Notes under the pieces: model-generated
The model's input: the letters and a program-made list of their open reading frames with translations, nothing else
Database searches by the model: none
What the model was told of the DNA's origin: nothing
Shown: piece after piece, positions 23,001 to 31,079 of the stretch
How the letters are laid out: each line of letters opens with the position of its first letter
Position numbering within the stretch: position 1 is the stretch's first letter
DNA from: Atriophallophorus winterbourni
Lineage: Eukaryota > Platyhelminthes > Trematoda > Plagiorchiida > Microphallidae
Assembly (NCBI GenBank): GCA_013407085.1
Contig: JACCGJ010005733.1
Location: forward strand, 47,416 to 111,415
Length of the DNA stretch: 64,000 bases
Direction: 5' to 3'
Translations under genes and position numbers: made by a program

Positions 23001-24063
23001 GTTCTACCGAGTATTTCTTAAACTTTTAATCACAACCGGAATTAGAAAATAACAGCTTTTATGATTTTCTGCTCTGTTCACTTGCTCGCACAAGCTTACA
23101 AAAGTGGCAGCTCTACGAAAAAACGTTGAATACATAACCGACATGGAATATTGTCCTTCGTACATAGGAAGATTTTCTAGTGAATTCTACCAAGGCAGCG
23201 TGTTGGCTGGCGGGAACAAAGAATGTAAATTCTAAGTGAACGATTTTATATCAATTCTAGCGTAACGCATGAATTCCAAGATTGCCAGATACGCGTCAAA
23301 TTTAACTTTCCTTAGATATAAGAAAATCTTTTGTAAATCTTAACAGTGTTTGGTGATAGTGTAATAGGTTAGAGATAATTTCAAAATAGCACGTAAATTT
23401 AGCGATTGTAACAATCGATACCCTTTACATTTTTTTCTCAAATTGCTTGAAATACATTCTAGGTTATATAAAAAGTAAATGGTTATTTTTATCATAGATT
23501 ATTCGTTATATACTCACAGTTGGTATCGATGTATTAGGCATGGGTCCTCCAGTTACGCAATGAAGATTTTGTTGATAAGGCATGGGCTGATTTGGGTTAA
23601 ATTGTCCTAAACCCGAGGGCGCAAATTCACTCAAAGGTGGGGCGCTTGGGATAGCCCTGCCCATCTGTTGTGCTAAATCATGGCCAGCTGTAAATTTGGG
23701 CGTTGAAGCATTTGGGTAAGCATTCCCGTGTATGTTTGTCCAATTTCTTGAAGGTCCGTATTGTATGTTTGGACCAGGAGGAGCGAGAATTTGAACGTTA
23801 GGGTGACTGATTTGTCTCAAAGATTGCGGGTTGTTCAAACTAGGATGCGGAAGGTAACTTGACGAGTTTGAATGGCGATGATTGACTGCAGGACTGATGT
23901 TGGCGTAATTTTGATGAGCATTTTGATGATAACTGTCTACTTGCTTCGGCTCGATTTGAGCTGTATAGTTGTTTACTGGTGGATACTTAAAGGGACCAGC
24001 GTCTTGCCTTTGATCATCTCTTTTATTTCCCCAGTTACGGTTCCCGTGCGGATTTGTATACAT
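10965..24063 (-). CDS. Annexin, copy 1 (six reconstructed coding exons)
   Basis: Annexins are membrane-binding proteins of four about 70-residue repeats, and in flatworms they are abundant at the tegument (family knowledge). Exons, 5' to 3' on the minus strand: 24063-23518, 17517-17136, 15417-15227, 13770-13557, 11996-11815 and 11015-10965, about 521 residues. Phases match at every junction; introns start gtgagt, gttagt, gtttat, gtaagc and gtaaga and all end in ag. The third donor (gtttat) is the weakest, so an extra small exon or a different border in the repeat II-III linker is possible. Repeat landmarks are VDEKAIITLFTSRT (repeat I), VLYARELNKALKG (II), EDILCTRSRSHIRAVLQEY (III) and HFFARELYKSMKG (IV). 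Calcium loops are degenerate: GRKVDE, GRLVNY and GLSVDF replace the usual GxGTD. The ATG at 24063 is preceded by an in-frame TAA. Confidence 0.88.
11815..11996 (-). CDS. Annexin copy 1, exon 5: repeat IV
   Basis: Acceptor ttctttcag and donor gtaaga, 182 bp. It encodes ARRINNEAHFFARELYKSMKG, LSVDFKKMSRIIITQAEADM and SGKSLEAAIE, matching canonical repeat IV (AEKLYKSMKGLGTD, SRAEIDM, YGKSL). The canonical GT of the calcium loop is SV. The core 3 exon is identical; the core 2 exon differs at seven bases, six changing amino acids. Confidence 0.87.
12120..12435 (-). repeat. Tandem hammerhead-bearing repeat pair (degenerate) in annexin intron 5'-4/5
   Basis: Two ribozyme relics on the minus strand lie at 12134-12174 and 12371-12410, 237 bp apart. 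The second has CTGATCG, a GCAGCAAACAGCC stem-loop and GAAACCAGTTGTGG. The same pair is at 36854-37130 and 59860-60136. The core 2 version of the second motif has a complete stem II (GGCAG/CTGCC). Confidence 0.6.
13557..13770 (-). CDS. Annexin copy 1, exon 4: repeat III
   Basis: Acceptor aatcag and donor gtaagc, 214 bp. It encodes IIDLRLLDKLEFPNSKLFF, LEDILCTRSRSHIRAVLQEY (the strongly conserved R-S/N-x-x-x-I/L helix region) and DVPVKAETVIGIAINVFAVG. There is no calcium-loop consensus. The predicted protein is identical in all three copies. Confidence 0.85.
14165..14470 (-). repeat. Tandem ~231 bp hammerhead-bearing repeat (retrozyme-like), copy 1
   Basis: On the minus strand a ribozyme core sits at 14355-14396, with the part upstream of the ribozyme (containing CTTCAAGGCATG) recurring 231 bp away at 14185, so just over one monomer is present. 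The sequence is homologous to 33894-34140. Core 3 has the equivalent at 61905-62170; in core 2 about 108 bp including half the ribozyme is deleted (38900-39105). Confidence 0.65.
14355..14396 (-). ncRNA. Hammerhead ribozyme motif (type I, mutated core)
   Basis: On the minus strand: CACTAC (stem I), then AAGATGA where CTGATGA is expected, GTGC-AAGCA-GGAC (stem II, one mismatch), GAAACCGGTC with palindromic helix III ACCGGT and cleavage triplet GTC, then GTGGGG closing stem I. The two mutated core bases probably abolish cleavage. Confidence 0.65.
15160..15180. repeat. ATT microsatellite
   Basis: Short (ATT)n run directly beyond the annexin exon 3 open frame, repeated in cores 2 and 3. Confidence 0.8.
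15227..15417 (-). CDS. Annexin copy 1, exon 3: end of repeat II and linker
   Basis: The acceptor aatttag precedes TACACG; joined to the previous A it reads IHAGVRLVDQIADNTSG, which fits the C-terminal helix and D-T-S-G block of repeat II, followed by LLLALCQG. The end is set at CAGTGG|gtttat because it restores phase 0, and an open frame runs on to 15176. Linker residues differ between copies. Confidence 0.72.
16190..16345 (+). repeat. SINE-like repeat with hammerhead-like core in annexin intron 2
   Basis: It contains GGTAGCTCAGGCCGG, similar to a tRNA-type A box, at about 16241-16255, then CTGATGTGCTC at 16300-16310, AAATAAAATC and GAAACTGGAGTTCAGT. The same order is found at 32270-32450, and at 40840-40995. 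Helix III could be ACTGG/CCAGT in the consensus of all copies. Confidence 0.45.
17136..17517 (-). CDS. Annexin copy 1, exon 2: repeat I and first part of repeat II
   Basis: The acceptor tttcag directly precedes ATGCCA. The exon gives 127 residues plus one base. It contains LRNAITGRKVDEKAI, the repeat I helices, then VLYARELNKALKG and FEILSTGSIQEL of repeat II. The acidic cap residue for the repeat I calcium site is replaced (SSRVEKNFE). The exon and its flanks (16310-17590) match 40960-42240 without any difference I could find. Confidence 0.88.
17711..17893 (-). mobile_element. RTE-like 3'-end fragment 1 (annexin intron 1)
   Basis: It aligns with 190-375 of the window, including the TTG-rich 3' tail and the zinc-finger codons (DCSSRIGL). 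It is a short 5'-truncated insertion. The core 2 equivalent is 42361-42543. Confidence 0.8.
17965..18110 (-). mobile_element. RTE-like 3'-end fragment 2 (annexin intron 1)
   Basis: A second, more diverged copy of the same RTE 3' end (TGTTGGTGTTGGCTTC, CGGTCGAT, ATGACTAGACC) lies about 70 bp beyond fragment 1. Core 2 equivalent 42615-42760. Confidence 0.65.
18111..19670. other. Annexin intron 1 sequence, no gene seen
   Basis: AT-rich intronic DNA. At 18985-19105 there is a strongly decayed relative of the subfamily B hammerhead repeat (ACTGTCTACATTTCATG, AATGTGAGCAA). Short frames here are not supported by any motif. Confidence 0.4.
19680..20600 (+). pseudogene. Two tandem relics of CR1-like ORF1 PHD region
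   Basis: Frame pieces CDNCATKL and PGLCYVCSAC match the PHD-type zinc finger of the ORF1 at 50240 (GVCYVCQVC). The block ADFVKYIRTVM recurs at 19740 and 20385, so two related 5' fragments lie in tandem about 650 bp apart. The second stops at 20600 where RTE sequence begins. Core 2 equivalents are 44330-45250. Confidence 0.55.
20601..21438 (-). mobile_element. RTE-like element, 3' half of a split copy (annexin intron 1)
   Basis: It aligns with 485-1360 of the full RTE copy: ILNISWMDIVTN, VYSACVLNTLLYGSETW, then RT thumb and the catalytic region (here FVDDAHF instead of FADDAAF). It is interrupted at 21438 by a Penelope-like element, and the other half resumes at 22083. Confidence 0.82.
21458..22081 (+). 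pseudogene. Penelope-like GIY-YIG endonuclease domain (5'-truncated pol)
   Basis: Penelope-like elements encode an RT followed by a GIY-YIG nuclease that cuts target DNA. Only the nuclease part is present: NFIYKIKCKLC, then GVYIGQTSREL (the GIY...YIG pair in the PLE form V-Y-I-G), an Arg helix (RVNVHRKRV), SALAEHVLDNGHRVD with the conserved His, and EAFEITMAGANAVNK with the catalytic Glu. All landmarks of the family are intact. The RT is missing, so this is a 5'-truncated copy and not a gene. The last roughly 50 codons read through the element's 3' region and hammerhead. Confidence 0.85.
21936..21979 (+). ncRNA. Degenerate hammerhead ribozyme in Penelope-like 3' region
   Basis: TTGGC, CTAACGA (expected CTGATGA), GGTTCTG-TGTT-CAGAAGC (stem II with one mismatch), GAAACGTT, GTCAA. 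Stem I TTGGC pairs with GTCAA (one G-U wobble), whereas the copy at 29574 uses TTGGT with ACCAA. The core 2 copy is at 46588-46631. Confidence 0.6.
22083..22776 (-). mobile_element. RTE-like element, 5' half of the split copy
   Basis: It aligns with 1375-2110 of the full RTE copy (SREGLFKMLDLI, FRRGRSNVD, LFKNKGD, HGDDGIPSKLIK). The 5' limit is near 22776, where unique intron sequence begins. Confidence 0.82.
22777..23517. other. Annexin intron 1, unique part, no gene seen
   Basis: AT-rich sequence between the RTE fragment and the donor of exon 1, conserved in core 2 at 47412-48171. No feature was recognised. Confidence 0.5.
23518..24063 (-). CDS. Annexin copy 1, exon 1: Pro/Asn/Gln/Tyr-rich N-terminal domain
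   Basis: This exon gives 182 residues rich in P, N, Q, S, H and Y, with no cysteine clusters (for example FKYPPVN, SAPPLSEFAPSGLGQFNPNQP). It resembles the low-complexity N-termini of annexins A7 and A11, which bind ESCRT-type partners; that function is inferred only. The donor gtgagt follows codon ACT in phase 0. Relative to copy 2 it lacks about 17 residues near residue 18, and it has a stop codon seven codons before the ATG where copy 2 has TAC. Confidence 0.8.
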
Positions 24064-25449
24064 TCTATCTCTGCTAACGATTTACTCTCTGTCCAACTGA
24101 GCCGTTTGTATGGAATCAATATAATTTAGCGTAGATGTGAATATTAAGCAACCAACCAAATCATTGATTCAAGGTCAGTCGAGAGTGAAACAGATGGAAT
24201 GTTGAAATATTACGTTTGTAATAGAATGTTGTTCGGTAGAAATTCAATCGATTGTTCCGGAGCTTTGAACAAAATAGAATGGAGCGTAATTTTCACAAAT
24301 TCCTTTTTTAACAATCGATCGATCAAAAAATAAAATTCTTGCGATCTGCTCCCCCTCGCTATTCACAACATAGTACTATGTTCAAGAAAGTAGAATGAGG
24401 CAACATGATATGAATAAAATGGAAGTCAGATTATATTTACATATGAAAGTAACGGAGATATTTTCATTATAGTCTGAATGATTAAACAATTGAAACGCTA
24501 ATAATTGAAAGTGTACCAATATTAAAATTGCCTATTTGACGTCGTGCGTTTTGTGTTTGCTGAGTTGAGCTGACGTTGCTGCAGTAGGATGTTCGTTTAT
24601 CAAGCTAGATGACATAGCCAGATTAGATTCTTGTGAAGTATTTGTAATCGTCGTGTCTTCTGATTTTTATACGCTGACCGTTCTGTTTCTTTCATCGTCA
24701 TTGGTTGTTCTCAATGTTACATGGCTCAATCGTCGGTTCCTCATTGGCACACACACGTCGTCCAATTGAACGTGTTGATTTAATGACAGCGTTGAGGAGT
24801 GCCACGCTTCGAGGAATTACTGTATGTAGCGCGTGCGTTCCCAGCAATGTCCGTTGTTCCATTCCAGTTTAGTTGATGTTTTCATGGTCAACGTGAATTG
24901 ATGGTAGCGAGTTGTAATCGTGCCTCCTCACCGCGGAATAGTGTTCACTTAGTCTGATGACGTTATCTAGCTTAATAGCAAAACGTCCTATTGTTACAAC
25001 GCCAGCTCAAAGATCACAGAATCCACAATATCCTATCCCTGCGCCATAATTATTCCATTTATTACGCATTTGACCTTCGTTGATGTAATACGCGTATGGA
25101 GGCAAAGCATTCGGCCATATTGGAGCAATGTAAACGGGTAACAAGATGAACAAGAATACTTAAGATTTAAGATGATGTGTGTGCCCTGGTGTGCTGAACG
25201 CTTGAATGATGGTCACTAAAAAAACGAGAGAACAATATTTTCGTTGCTTTCGGATTATAACCTCCATAAACATCGAAGAACGAAGTCGATTTTTTGTAGG
25301 TTGCAATGTTTTCGCACATCGCGTGTATAGGACGCTTATTCGAAATAGTTTTCACATTGAACAGCCGATTTGTGTAACGCTGGCACTTCATAGATGACTA
25401 CTGTCCTGGAAGAGACGCGGTTAGCATCATCGGTGTCTGTACGAACACT
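24064..25449 (-). promoter_or_regulatory. Upstream region of annexin copy 1
   Basis: This interval holds the presumed 5'UTR and promoter. A block of about 90 bp at 25230-25320 is identical to 49910-50000, while its flanks carry several substitutions and indels. The minus strand of the block could encode MCENIATYKKS and VYGGYNPKATK, so a 5' exon is possible, but no good donor follows. Confidence 0.35.
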
Positions 25450-26870
25450 AACAGATAAAAAGTTACCTTATTCGAACGCTAAAATTGTGGTCTAACAGAA
25501 TACTAAGCGATACGCAAATGACTGCAGAAACTAAATTAGCATATGTATCTAAAAAGCGATCGTTCGCTAAGCTCTTGATCAAGTATATTATTCAATGTAG
25601 GATTGCTGATTAAAATAAATAAAACTTCATGGATTAACCTCAACTGCTGGTAGGAGAATTTTGTTTGAATGGACATACAATTGAATAAAATCATCAAGCT
25701 ACTCAACATTTGGGGTGATCGATGCTAATGCAATAATAAAAGATGAATCACTTAATTGAATAACATCAGCAATTGATTCGCAGCCGAAATCAGCTTATAG
25801 AGTTTACTCAGAATCTTAGAGTGGCCTCGGTAAAGAGAGTCTTAACGTGGACATTAAATTCTCTGCTTTACATATTCAAGTGGAACGCCCTGAATATACA
25901 TTTTAATTGATTTAAAGAACTCTTTCGACTAAGCTAGCAAGCTGCGCATTTTTCAAAATGTTTGCTTTTATATACTGCCTTCCAAGACTGTTTAAACTCG
26001 TTATACCTTTCATAAAGACACAAATCCTAAACGGTTGCACAACAGAAGCTTTTTAAATACGCAGATGCATCGACTAAGGATATATGCCTGTTCCCAGACC
26101 GTTCGGTAATTTCTTCGCAGTCATGACAACTTCTGAAATTTTATTCGTTGAGGAACACAATTCCAGTCACGGATGTTCTAATCGACGATCTGTTTTTCGC
26201 TAACGATGCATCAATAGAATTTAGGTATATAATACACATGAACAAATCAGATATACCTGGTCAAAGGAATTTAAAAACTGTCTGCACTTCGCATATCTTG
26301 ATTTAAATATTGCGGATGACCTCTCGCCAGATGTTAAGCGGATTTGCAGAGCAATTGCCATCTTGTCCATTTAAACTCTCATATCTGAATTTACCGCATA
26401 GTGACCGTGAAAACAATGGTATACTCACGGGAGTACTAAATGCCCTACAGTTTAGTGCAAGTAGTCTTCTCTTTTCGAACTGCCTAACGCGAAAGCTCAA
26501 TCGTAAAATCTAAAATTCAGTCTACATGAAACCAGTCGAAACGGAAGACTACTTGAGGTACACCTCAACAAATCCCATACAGCTCAACAGCTTCGTCCAT
26601 ATTTCCCGAAATCGTACATTTATGTAACGATAATTTCGAAAAAAAGCGCGCTCATCGAGAAGCCAGTCAACAACATATAAAAGTAATTATCTTAGAGTAT
26701 TTCAATCAGACCAAGTAATATAAACTACATCGAAAAAGGAACAAAATTCGCAATCAACAGTTGGTATACCGTATGGGAAAGAAGAATTTTAAGTATTAAG
26801 TAGCATTTTAGATGGAGTGTTAATACGGGAAAATATAAGGATGGGACTGCGTGTCACTGAAAGATAAGAT
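25450..26870. other. Spacer between cores 1 and 2, left part, no gene seen
   Basis: AT-rich sequence with no intact frame. A piece at 26180-26215 could read DDLFFANDASIEF, similar to the RTE FADDAAF block, but it is too short to call. Confidence 0.35.
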
Positions 26871-26873
26871 GCG

Positions 26874-27225
26874 TTGAAAAGCTCTAATAATTTTGTTTAT
26901 AGAATCAAGTATAAACGTTGCACCATGTTTTGCGTCGGAGAGACTGCATTGGAAGTTCATGCAATGATTGGAGTGTATGCGAACCACATCGAGAAGCGTC
27001 CACATGACGAAAGCCCACATCGGGTGGTAATCAAGGACTTGCAATTAGCTGAACAATTGTTGATCATTGACTACTGTGTGAACTTGGACAGTGCAGAGGC
27101 AATGTATCGCAGCATTAAGCATTGTATTGAACGCTTGCACTCGGAGGCATTCGGAATCACCAAGGCTGGAAAATATGCTGACAGGGCTGGAATCTCTACT
27201 ATGGGAGACAAGGCTAAATGACGGA
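26874..27225 (+). pseudogene. Penelope-like GIY-YIG fragment (diverged)
   Basis: NFVYRIKYKRC, FCVGETALEVH (where YIGQTS would stand), VVIKDLQLAEQLL, CVNLDSAEAM, LHSEAFGITKAG. It follows the same order as the intact nuclease at 21458, with the tyrosines and the glycine motif altered. Confidence 0.7.
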
Positions 27226-27339
27226 CAAATAATAGTTGCAGTAAACAAAGTAAAATAAAAATACAGCTTTCGAATAGACATCTTACACAGAAACACGATG
27301 TACAAATACAGAATCACAAACAAAAATGCTCTTTTGCCT

Positions 27340-27530
27340 GAATTTCATTCATACACACTAAGATCGGTTTCTTACTGTTTGCACTCATCAGGTAGCAAAA
27401 GTAAAATCAGAATCCACATGTGCTTGAAACAGCGGAAGAATGGAAACAAGTTGCGCTTATATGCCACTGTTGGGAAAGGTTGTTACGACCAACCTTTTCA
27501 ATCGCATGTGCTCAAACGCATGTAGATAGT
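27340..27530 (-). repeat. Retrozyme-like hammerhead repeat, single copy between two Penelope fragments
   Basis: The ribozyme relic is at 27356-27396 (minus strand): CTGATGAG intact, GTGC-AAACA-GTAA stem II, then GAAACCGATC. The body (GCTTGAAACAGCGGAAGAATGG, AAACAAGTTGCGCTT, GACCAACC) matches the 33894-34140 array. Confidence 0.62.
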
Positions 27531-27540
27531 ATTTAAACAC

Positions 27541-27822
27541 ATGACGGTGAAAAAAACAATGTTTTGTGTCGGAGAGACTGCATGGGGAGTTCATGAAATG
27601 ATTGGAGTTTATGCGAACCGCATTGAGAAACGTCCAAATGACGAAAGCCCACATCGGGCCGTAATCAAGGACTTGCTATTAGCTGAACAATTGTTGATCA
27701 CTGACTACTGTGTGAACTTCGACAGTGCAGAGGCAATGTGGCGCAGCATTAAGCCATGTTTTGAACGCTTGCACTCGCAGGCATTCGGAATCATTCGGAA
27801 CATATGCGTTCAATATGATTGA
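27541..27822 (+). pseudogene. Second Penelope-like GIY-YIG fragment
   Basis: FCVGETAWGVHEMIGVYANR and LLLAEQLLITDYCVNFDSAEAM are close to the fragment at 26874. The two fragments are more alike to each other than to the copy at 21458, so they are probably a local duplication interrupted by the hammerhead repeat. Confidence 0.65.
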
Positions 27823-28389
27823 ATCTTACAGAGAGCATCGTGAGCATCGTGAGAGCATCCGATATTTTTGGATATAAGTTGTTTAGATTTGTGATTACTC
27901 ATCCGTGCCAAGCCCATTGAACTATTCACAAAGTTGATCACGACGGTCCATAATGGATATAACTTTCTTAGTTTTCATCCGATCGGCTTGATTTTTGAAT
28001 ATCTATTTGAAATTTGCTACGTCGGATCTGTTCATACAAGAATCATCCATCTGCGACGTGTTATTCTTTGTGTGCGTGAACCGTGGATTTTTCTACAATT
28101 CGTTCGTTTATTAGAATCGCTTTTGTGTTTCTGCTGTTCGATTAACCCATCGGTGTTTACTAGTGTCGGTAACTATTCGGAGAAATTCACAACGTGAAAT
28201 CAAATTCACGCCAAAAATCTCAAAGGGAGTGTGGCAAATTAGCGGCTAAATCGGGTGACGAAATATTCTTACAACCCGTAACTTTCCGTCAAATCCGCAC
28301 AATACCACACAAACCAACCGCAGCCGTATCGATTTTTTGCTGATTTGTACTTTTGGTTGACCTTGTTAACATGAAACGATTTGTATTGT
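27823..28389. other. Spacer sequence, no gene seen
   Basis: No supported feature; only short open frames. Confidence 0.4.
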
Positions 28390-28500
28390 GGTGCTCACAT
28401 CCCCATCCCTTACACACCATTACCGGTTTCAGGCTGTTTGCCGTCGTCAGGTGGAGACAGTAAGATCAGGTTCAGTGAGCGTTGAAACGATTTGATTTTC
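28390..28500 (-). repeat. Hammerhead-bearing repeat, subfamily B
   Basis: On the minus strand at 28417-28456: TCTCCAC, CTGACGA (one change from CTGATGA), CGGC-AAACA-GCCT, GAAACCGGT, A, ATGG. Helix III is again the palindrome ACCGGT. Relics of the same subfamily are at 9320-9480 and 18985-19105. Confidence 0.6.
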
Positions 28501-29340
28501 GCGTAACGTGGGTCGTCTGCATGAAAGTCGTTAGTGGTAAGGTCAAATCTGTCACGTGTCGAAACTGTTCCCACACGTCACGCAAAATGTGACAAATAAT
28601 TGACCCCGGAGGCGTTATCGATCCTGAATGATGAAAACATGCCTGGTGTATGCTACGTGTGCAAAAGTTGTTGAGCTAAACCAAACGCAGATTTAAATGC
28701 TCGAACAGGTGTTGAGCAACGCAACCTGGATGATCGGATGCTGAGCTTAGAGCTTATCACACAAACGTTGAAGACATCGGTAGAGACTCAGTTAACCGCT
28801 CAAAATTTTCAGTTTGCCAGTATATTTTTCGATAAATCGGAAACCACTGACACGCAATACCAGTCAGATAAACGCTAAATATTCGAAGATCTTTCAACAC
28901 GAAGGTTCAGCTGTTGCAAATGTGCCGGAGAGTCTGGAGGAGCGTTCTTTTCATCAAAAGGCAACCATTACAAATGCGACTGTTAGATGCCTGTCTGCCC
29001 AAAACATCCATGGTCCGCAAAATCGCCGGAGCCAACTGCTCATCTGAAGTTTCAGCGAAAACCCTCAGATTCAAAACCAAAAGTCACTGTGCAAAATATT
29101 CCCAAATTGGACATAATAGGTATTCGATCTAAGGCAGTTGAAACGTCCAGTAACCAGCGAAAGCGCAAACACTCAGTGTACATTCACTCCATGGACTAAT
29201 CGTGATTTGCACCAACGTAAAGGAAACGAGTGCCACCTTACTAGGGGGCAGGCTAAAGCGCGATATAGAAGAATGGAAAAGGTTGTGCAACAATATGGAC
29301 TTGGAGCCAGTTGAGCCTGACTGAATCGTAAACCTACTTC
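28500..29340 (+). pseudogene. CR1-like ORF1 relic with PHD finger end
   Basis: Frame pieces LTPEALSILNDENMPG and GVCYVCKSC match the PHD region of the ORF1 at 50240. Further on, IVICTNVKETSATLLGGRL and EEWKRLCNNM match its C-terminal region (SVICTNVTES, VEWHNLCSH). It is broken by stops and comes from a related but different subfamily. Confidence 0.65.
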
Positions 29341-29454
29341 CTCGTATCTGGACCATCCAACTCTGAAATGGATCTTGAAAACATCTAACTATCCGCTTTT
29401 CTCCTGCGTAGGGAGCGTTCAGAGACCACTGCAAGGATCCTCGCTGATGTGCCC

Positions 29455-29650
29455 TGGTGGTGCGAACTCGTGGTTCGTAAGAGTCAGCAATGTAATGGAA
29501 AATGTTTGTGACCGATCGGAGAATCATATTCATGAAAAAATAAAGTTTGTAATGAATCGGTGAGAGTAGTTTATTGGTAACCTTTCGCTTCTGACACAGA
29601 AGCTTCATCAGACCAAGAACAACGCTGTGTCCTGTGGCGTGCAACACTTA
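29455..29650 (-). mobile_element. Penelope-like 3'-end fragment, inverted
   Basis: Minus-strand frame GLMKLLCQKRKVTNKLL and RSVTNIF parallels the tail of the PLE at 21458 (GLTKVLCSEAK, RWVSNIF). It lies head to head with the next PLE copy, an arrangement often left by Penelope-like insertions. Confidence 0.65.
29574..29616 (-). ncRNA. Hammerhead ribozyme in inverted Penelope-like 3' end
   Basis: On the minus strand: TTGGT, CTGATGA, AGCTTCTG-TGT-CAGAAGC (7 bp perfect stem II), GAAAGGTT, ACCAA. Stem I TTGGT/ACCAA is perfect and the first core box is intact. The helix III side reads AGGT where the other PLE copy has ACGT, so the palindrome used for dimeric cleavage is damaged. Confidence 0.75.
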
Positions 29651-29664
29651 CTAAACCTTACGTT

Positions 29665-30440
29665 AAGGAAGCGTCAGAGGGGATAAGTCGAATCTTGAAT
29701 AACGCAGGTATACGAGTAACGTATAAAAGGGGTAGAACACTCAGATCATTTCAAGGATAAAACACCTTCAGGATGCGCGACGAATTGCGTATATAAAATC
29801 AACTGCATAGGTTGCTCAGGAGTATGTATCGGGCAAACATCCAGAGAACTCAGTACTAGGATAAGTGAAAACAAAAATCGAATTGGTAAGCAGCCACGCA
29901 ATTCCAGTGAATATCATTCACTGATAAGAGATTCAGCACTAGCTGAACACGTGCTGGACACAGGTCACAGCGTTGATCTTGACAACGGAAAAGTGATAAG
30001 GCGGGGAATAAAACCATACATTGAACGACTTCTCGCTGAGGCGGTTGAGATAACAAAGGCCGGTAATAATGCAGTGAATAAGGTGGATGGGGCTGATATC
30101 TGCACAATCTGGCGTCCGATTTTGCAGCGGATAAACATTAACACGCGTGACCCCTGGTGCGCGCATCGAGCTAATCGGTCAGCAGATGTCATTCACAATT
30201 TCCAAGACTAAAACAATTAAGGGATTATACGGCACGTAGGGGTGGTGTTGCGTCACTTGATATTGAACGCGCCTGTCCTTCTTAACGAGCGCAGAACCCA
30301 CCATGGATTGTGTAGTTATTAACCAGCTTATGATTGGTTAGGTGAATGTAATTTAAGCTTGATCTCTGTTCGTACTAACACCCGTGTTCTGACGATGCTT
30401 CTGTGTCAGAAGCGAAACGTTACCAATAAACTACTTCTTG
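29665..30440 (+). mobile_element. Penelope-like element, 3' part with degraded GIY-YIG
   Basis: From about 29690 the DNA follows the PLE at 21445. Frames give NNAGIRVTYK, NCVYKINCIGC, VCIGQTSREL, SALAEHVLDTGHSVD, ERLLAEAVEITKAG and NKVDGADICTIWRP, split by frameshifts. It ends with the hammerhead at 30384-30426. Confidence 0.75.
30384..30426 (+). ncRNA. Hammerhead ribozyme in Penelope-like 3' end
   Basis: GTGTT, CTGACGA (one change), TGCTTCTG-TGT-CAGAAGC (perfect stem II), GAAACGTT with the short ACGT palindrome as helix III, then ACCAA. Stem I is broken on the 5' side. Together with the motif at 29574 it defines the intact ancestral ribozyme. Confidence 0.7.
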
Positions 30441-30509
30441 TGGGAATGACACAGCGTAGGCGTACTACAGGCTGTTTAGCGGTAAAGTCAAATCAGTGGT
30501 GGGGGGTTG

Positions 30510-30985
30510 ACTACTACTTAATCATGTTTGCTCACCTGATTATCACACTTGCTTGCTTCAATAATTGTCCAACAATGAAAACTGGATGATAGCATGTTGA
30601 GCTTAGAGCTCAGCATACAAACCATAAAGGCATCATTTGAAACGCTAGTTAAAGCTCAGAACTCTAGGTTTGCCGGTACAACTACAGAGAAATCGAAAAA
30701 TAAAGCCCGTAATGCCAACCGGGCAAAATATACATCTACGCAGATCATTCTACGCGAAAGCTCAACTGTTATAAATCTTCCGGTGTGTCTTGCGGAGCGT
30801 TCTTCTCATCAAGACTCAACCTTTATAAAGTCAACCATCAGCGGCACGTCTCACCTACACTCCTCTGACATTAAAAAGGATACGATGACCAAGCAGTCCG
30901 CTCATCTGAAGATTCAGCTGAAACCATCAGATTCAAATCCAAAGTTCACCGCGCAAAAGACCTCAAAAGTCTCAGTATAATTTGT
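30510..30985 (+). pseudogene. CR1-like ORF1 relic, middle part
   Basis: MLSLELSIQTIKASFETLV and the Ser/Lys-rich stretch that follows resemble the region after the PHD finger in the ORF1 relics at 28720 and 50460 (ETRLNGLEYRLKTLIE). No finger is present. Confidence 0.45.
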
Positions 30986-31079
30986 ATTAACATACAAGAA
31001 TCCAGCGAGACACATTTTGTCAATAGACTAATATGGGTTCAAAAACCATCAGACGATCAAACATGGATTTAGGATAACA

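Larger units (their letters stand above)
7871..25449. repeat. Segmental duplication core 1 (17.6 kb) with annexin copy 1
   Basis: This region is colinear with core 2 (32319-50118) and, as far as visible, with core 3 (55596 onward). The left border is the junction with the CR1 tail (GAAGCCCATG). The right border is at CGAACACT, where core 2 continues into CR1 element A and core 1 continues into unrelated spacer. Positions shift by 24.4-24.7 kb between cores 1 and 2 and by about 47.7 kb between cores 1 and 3. Confidence 0.9.
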
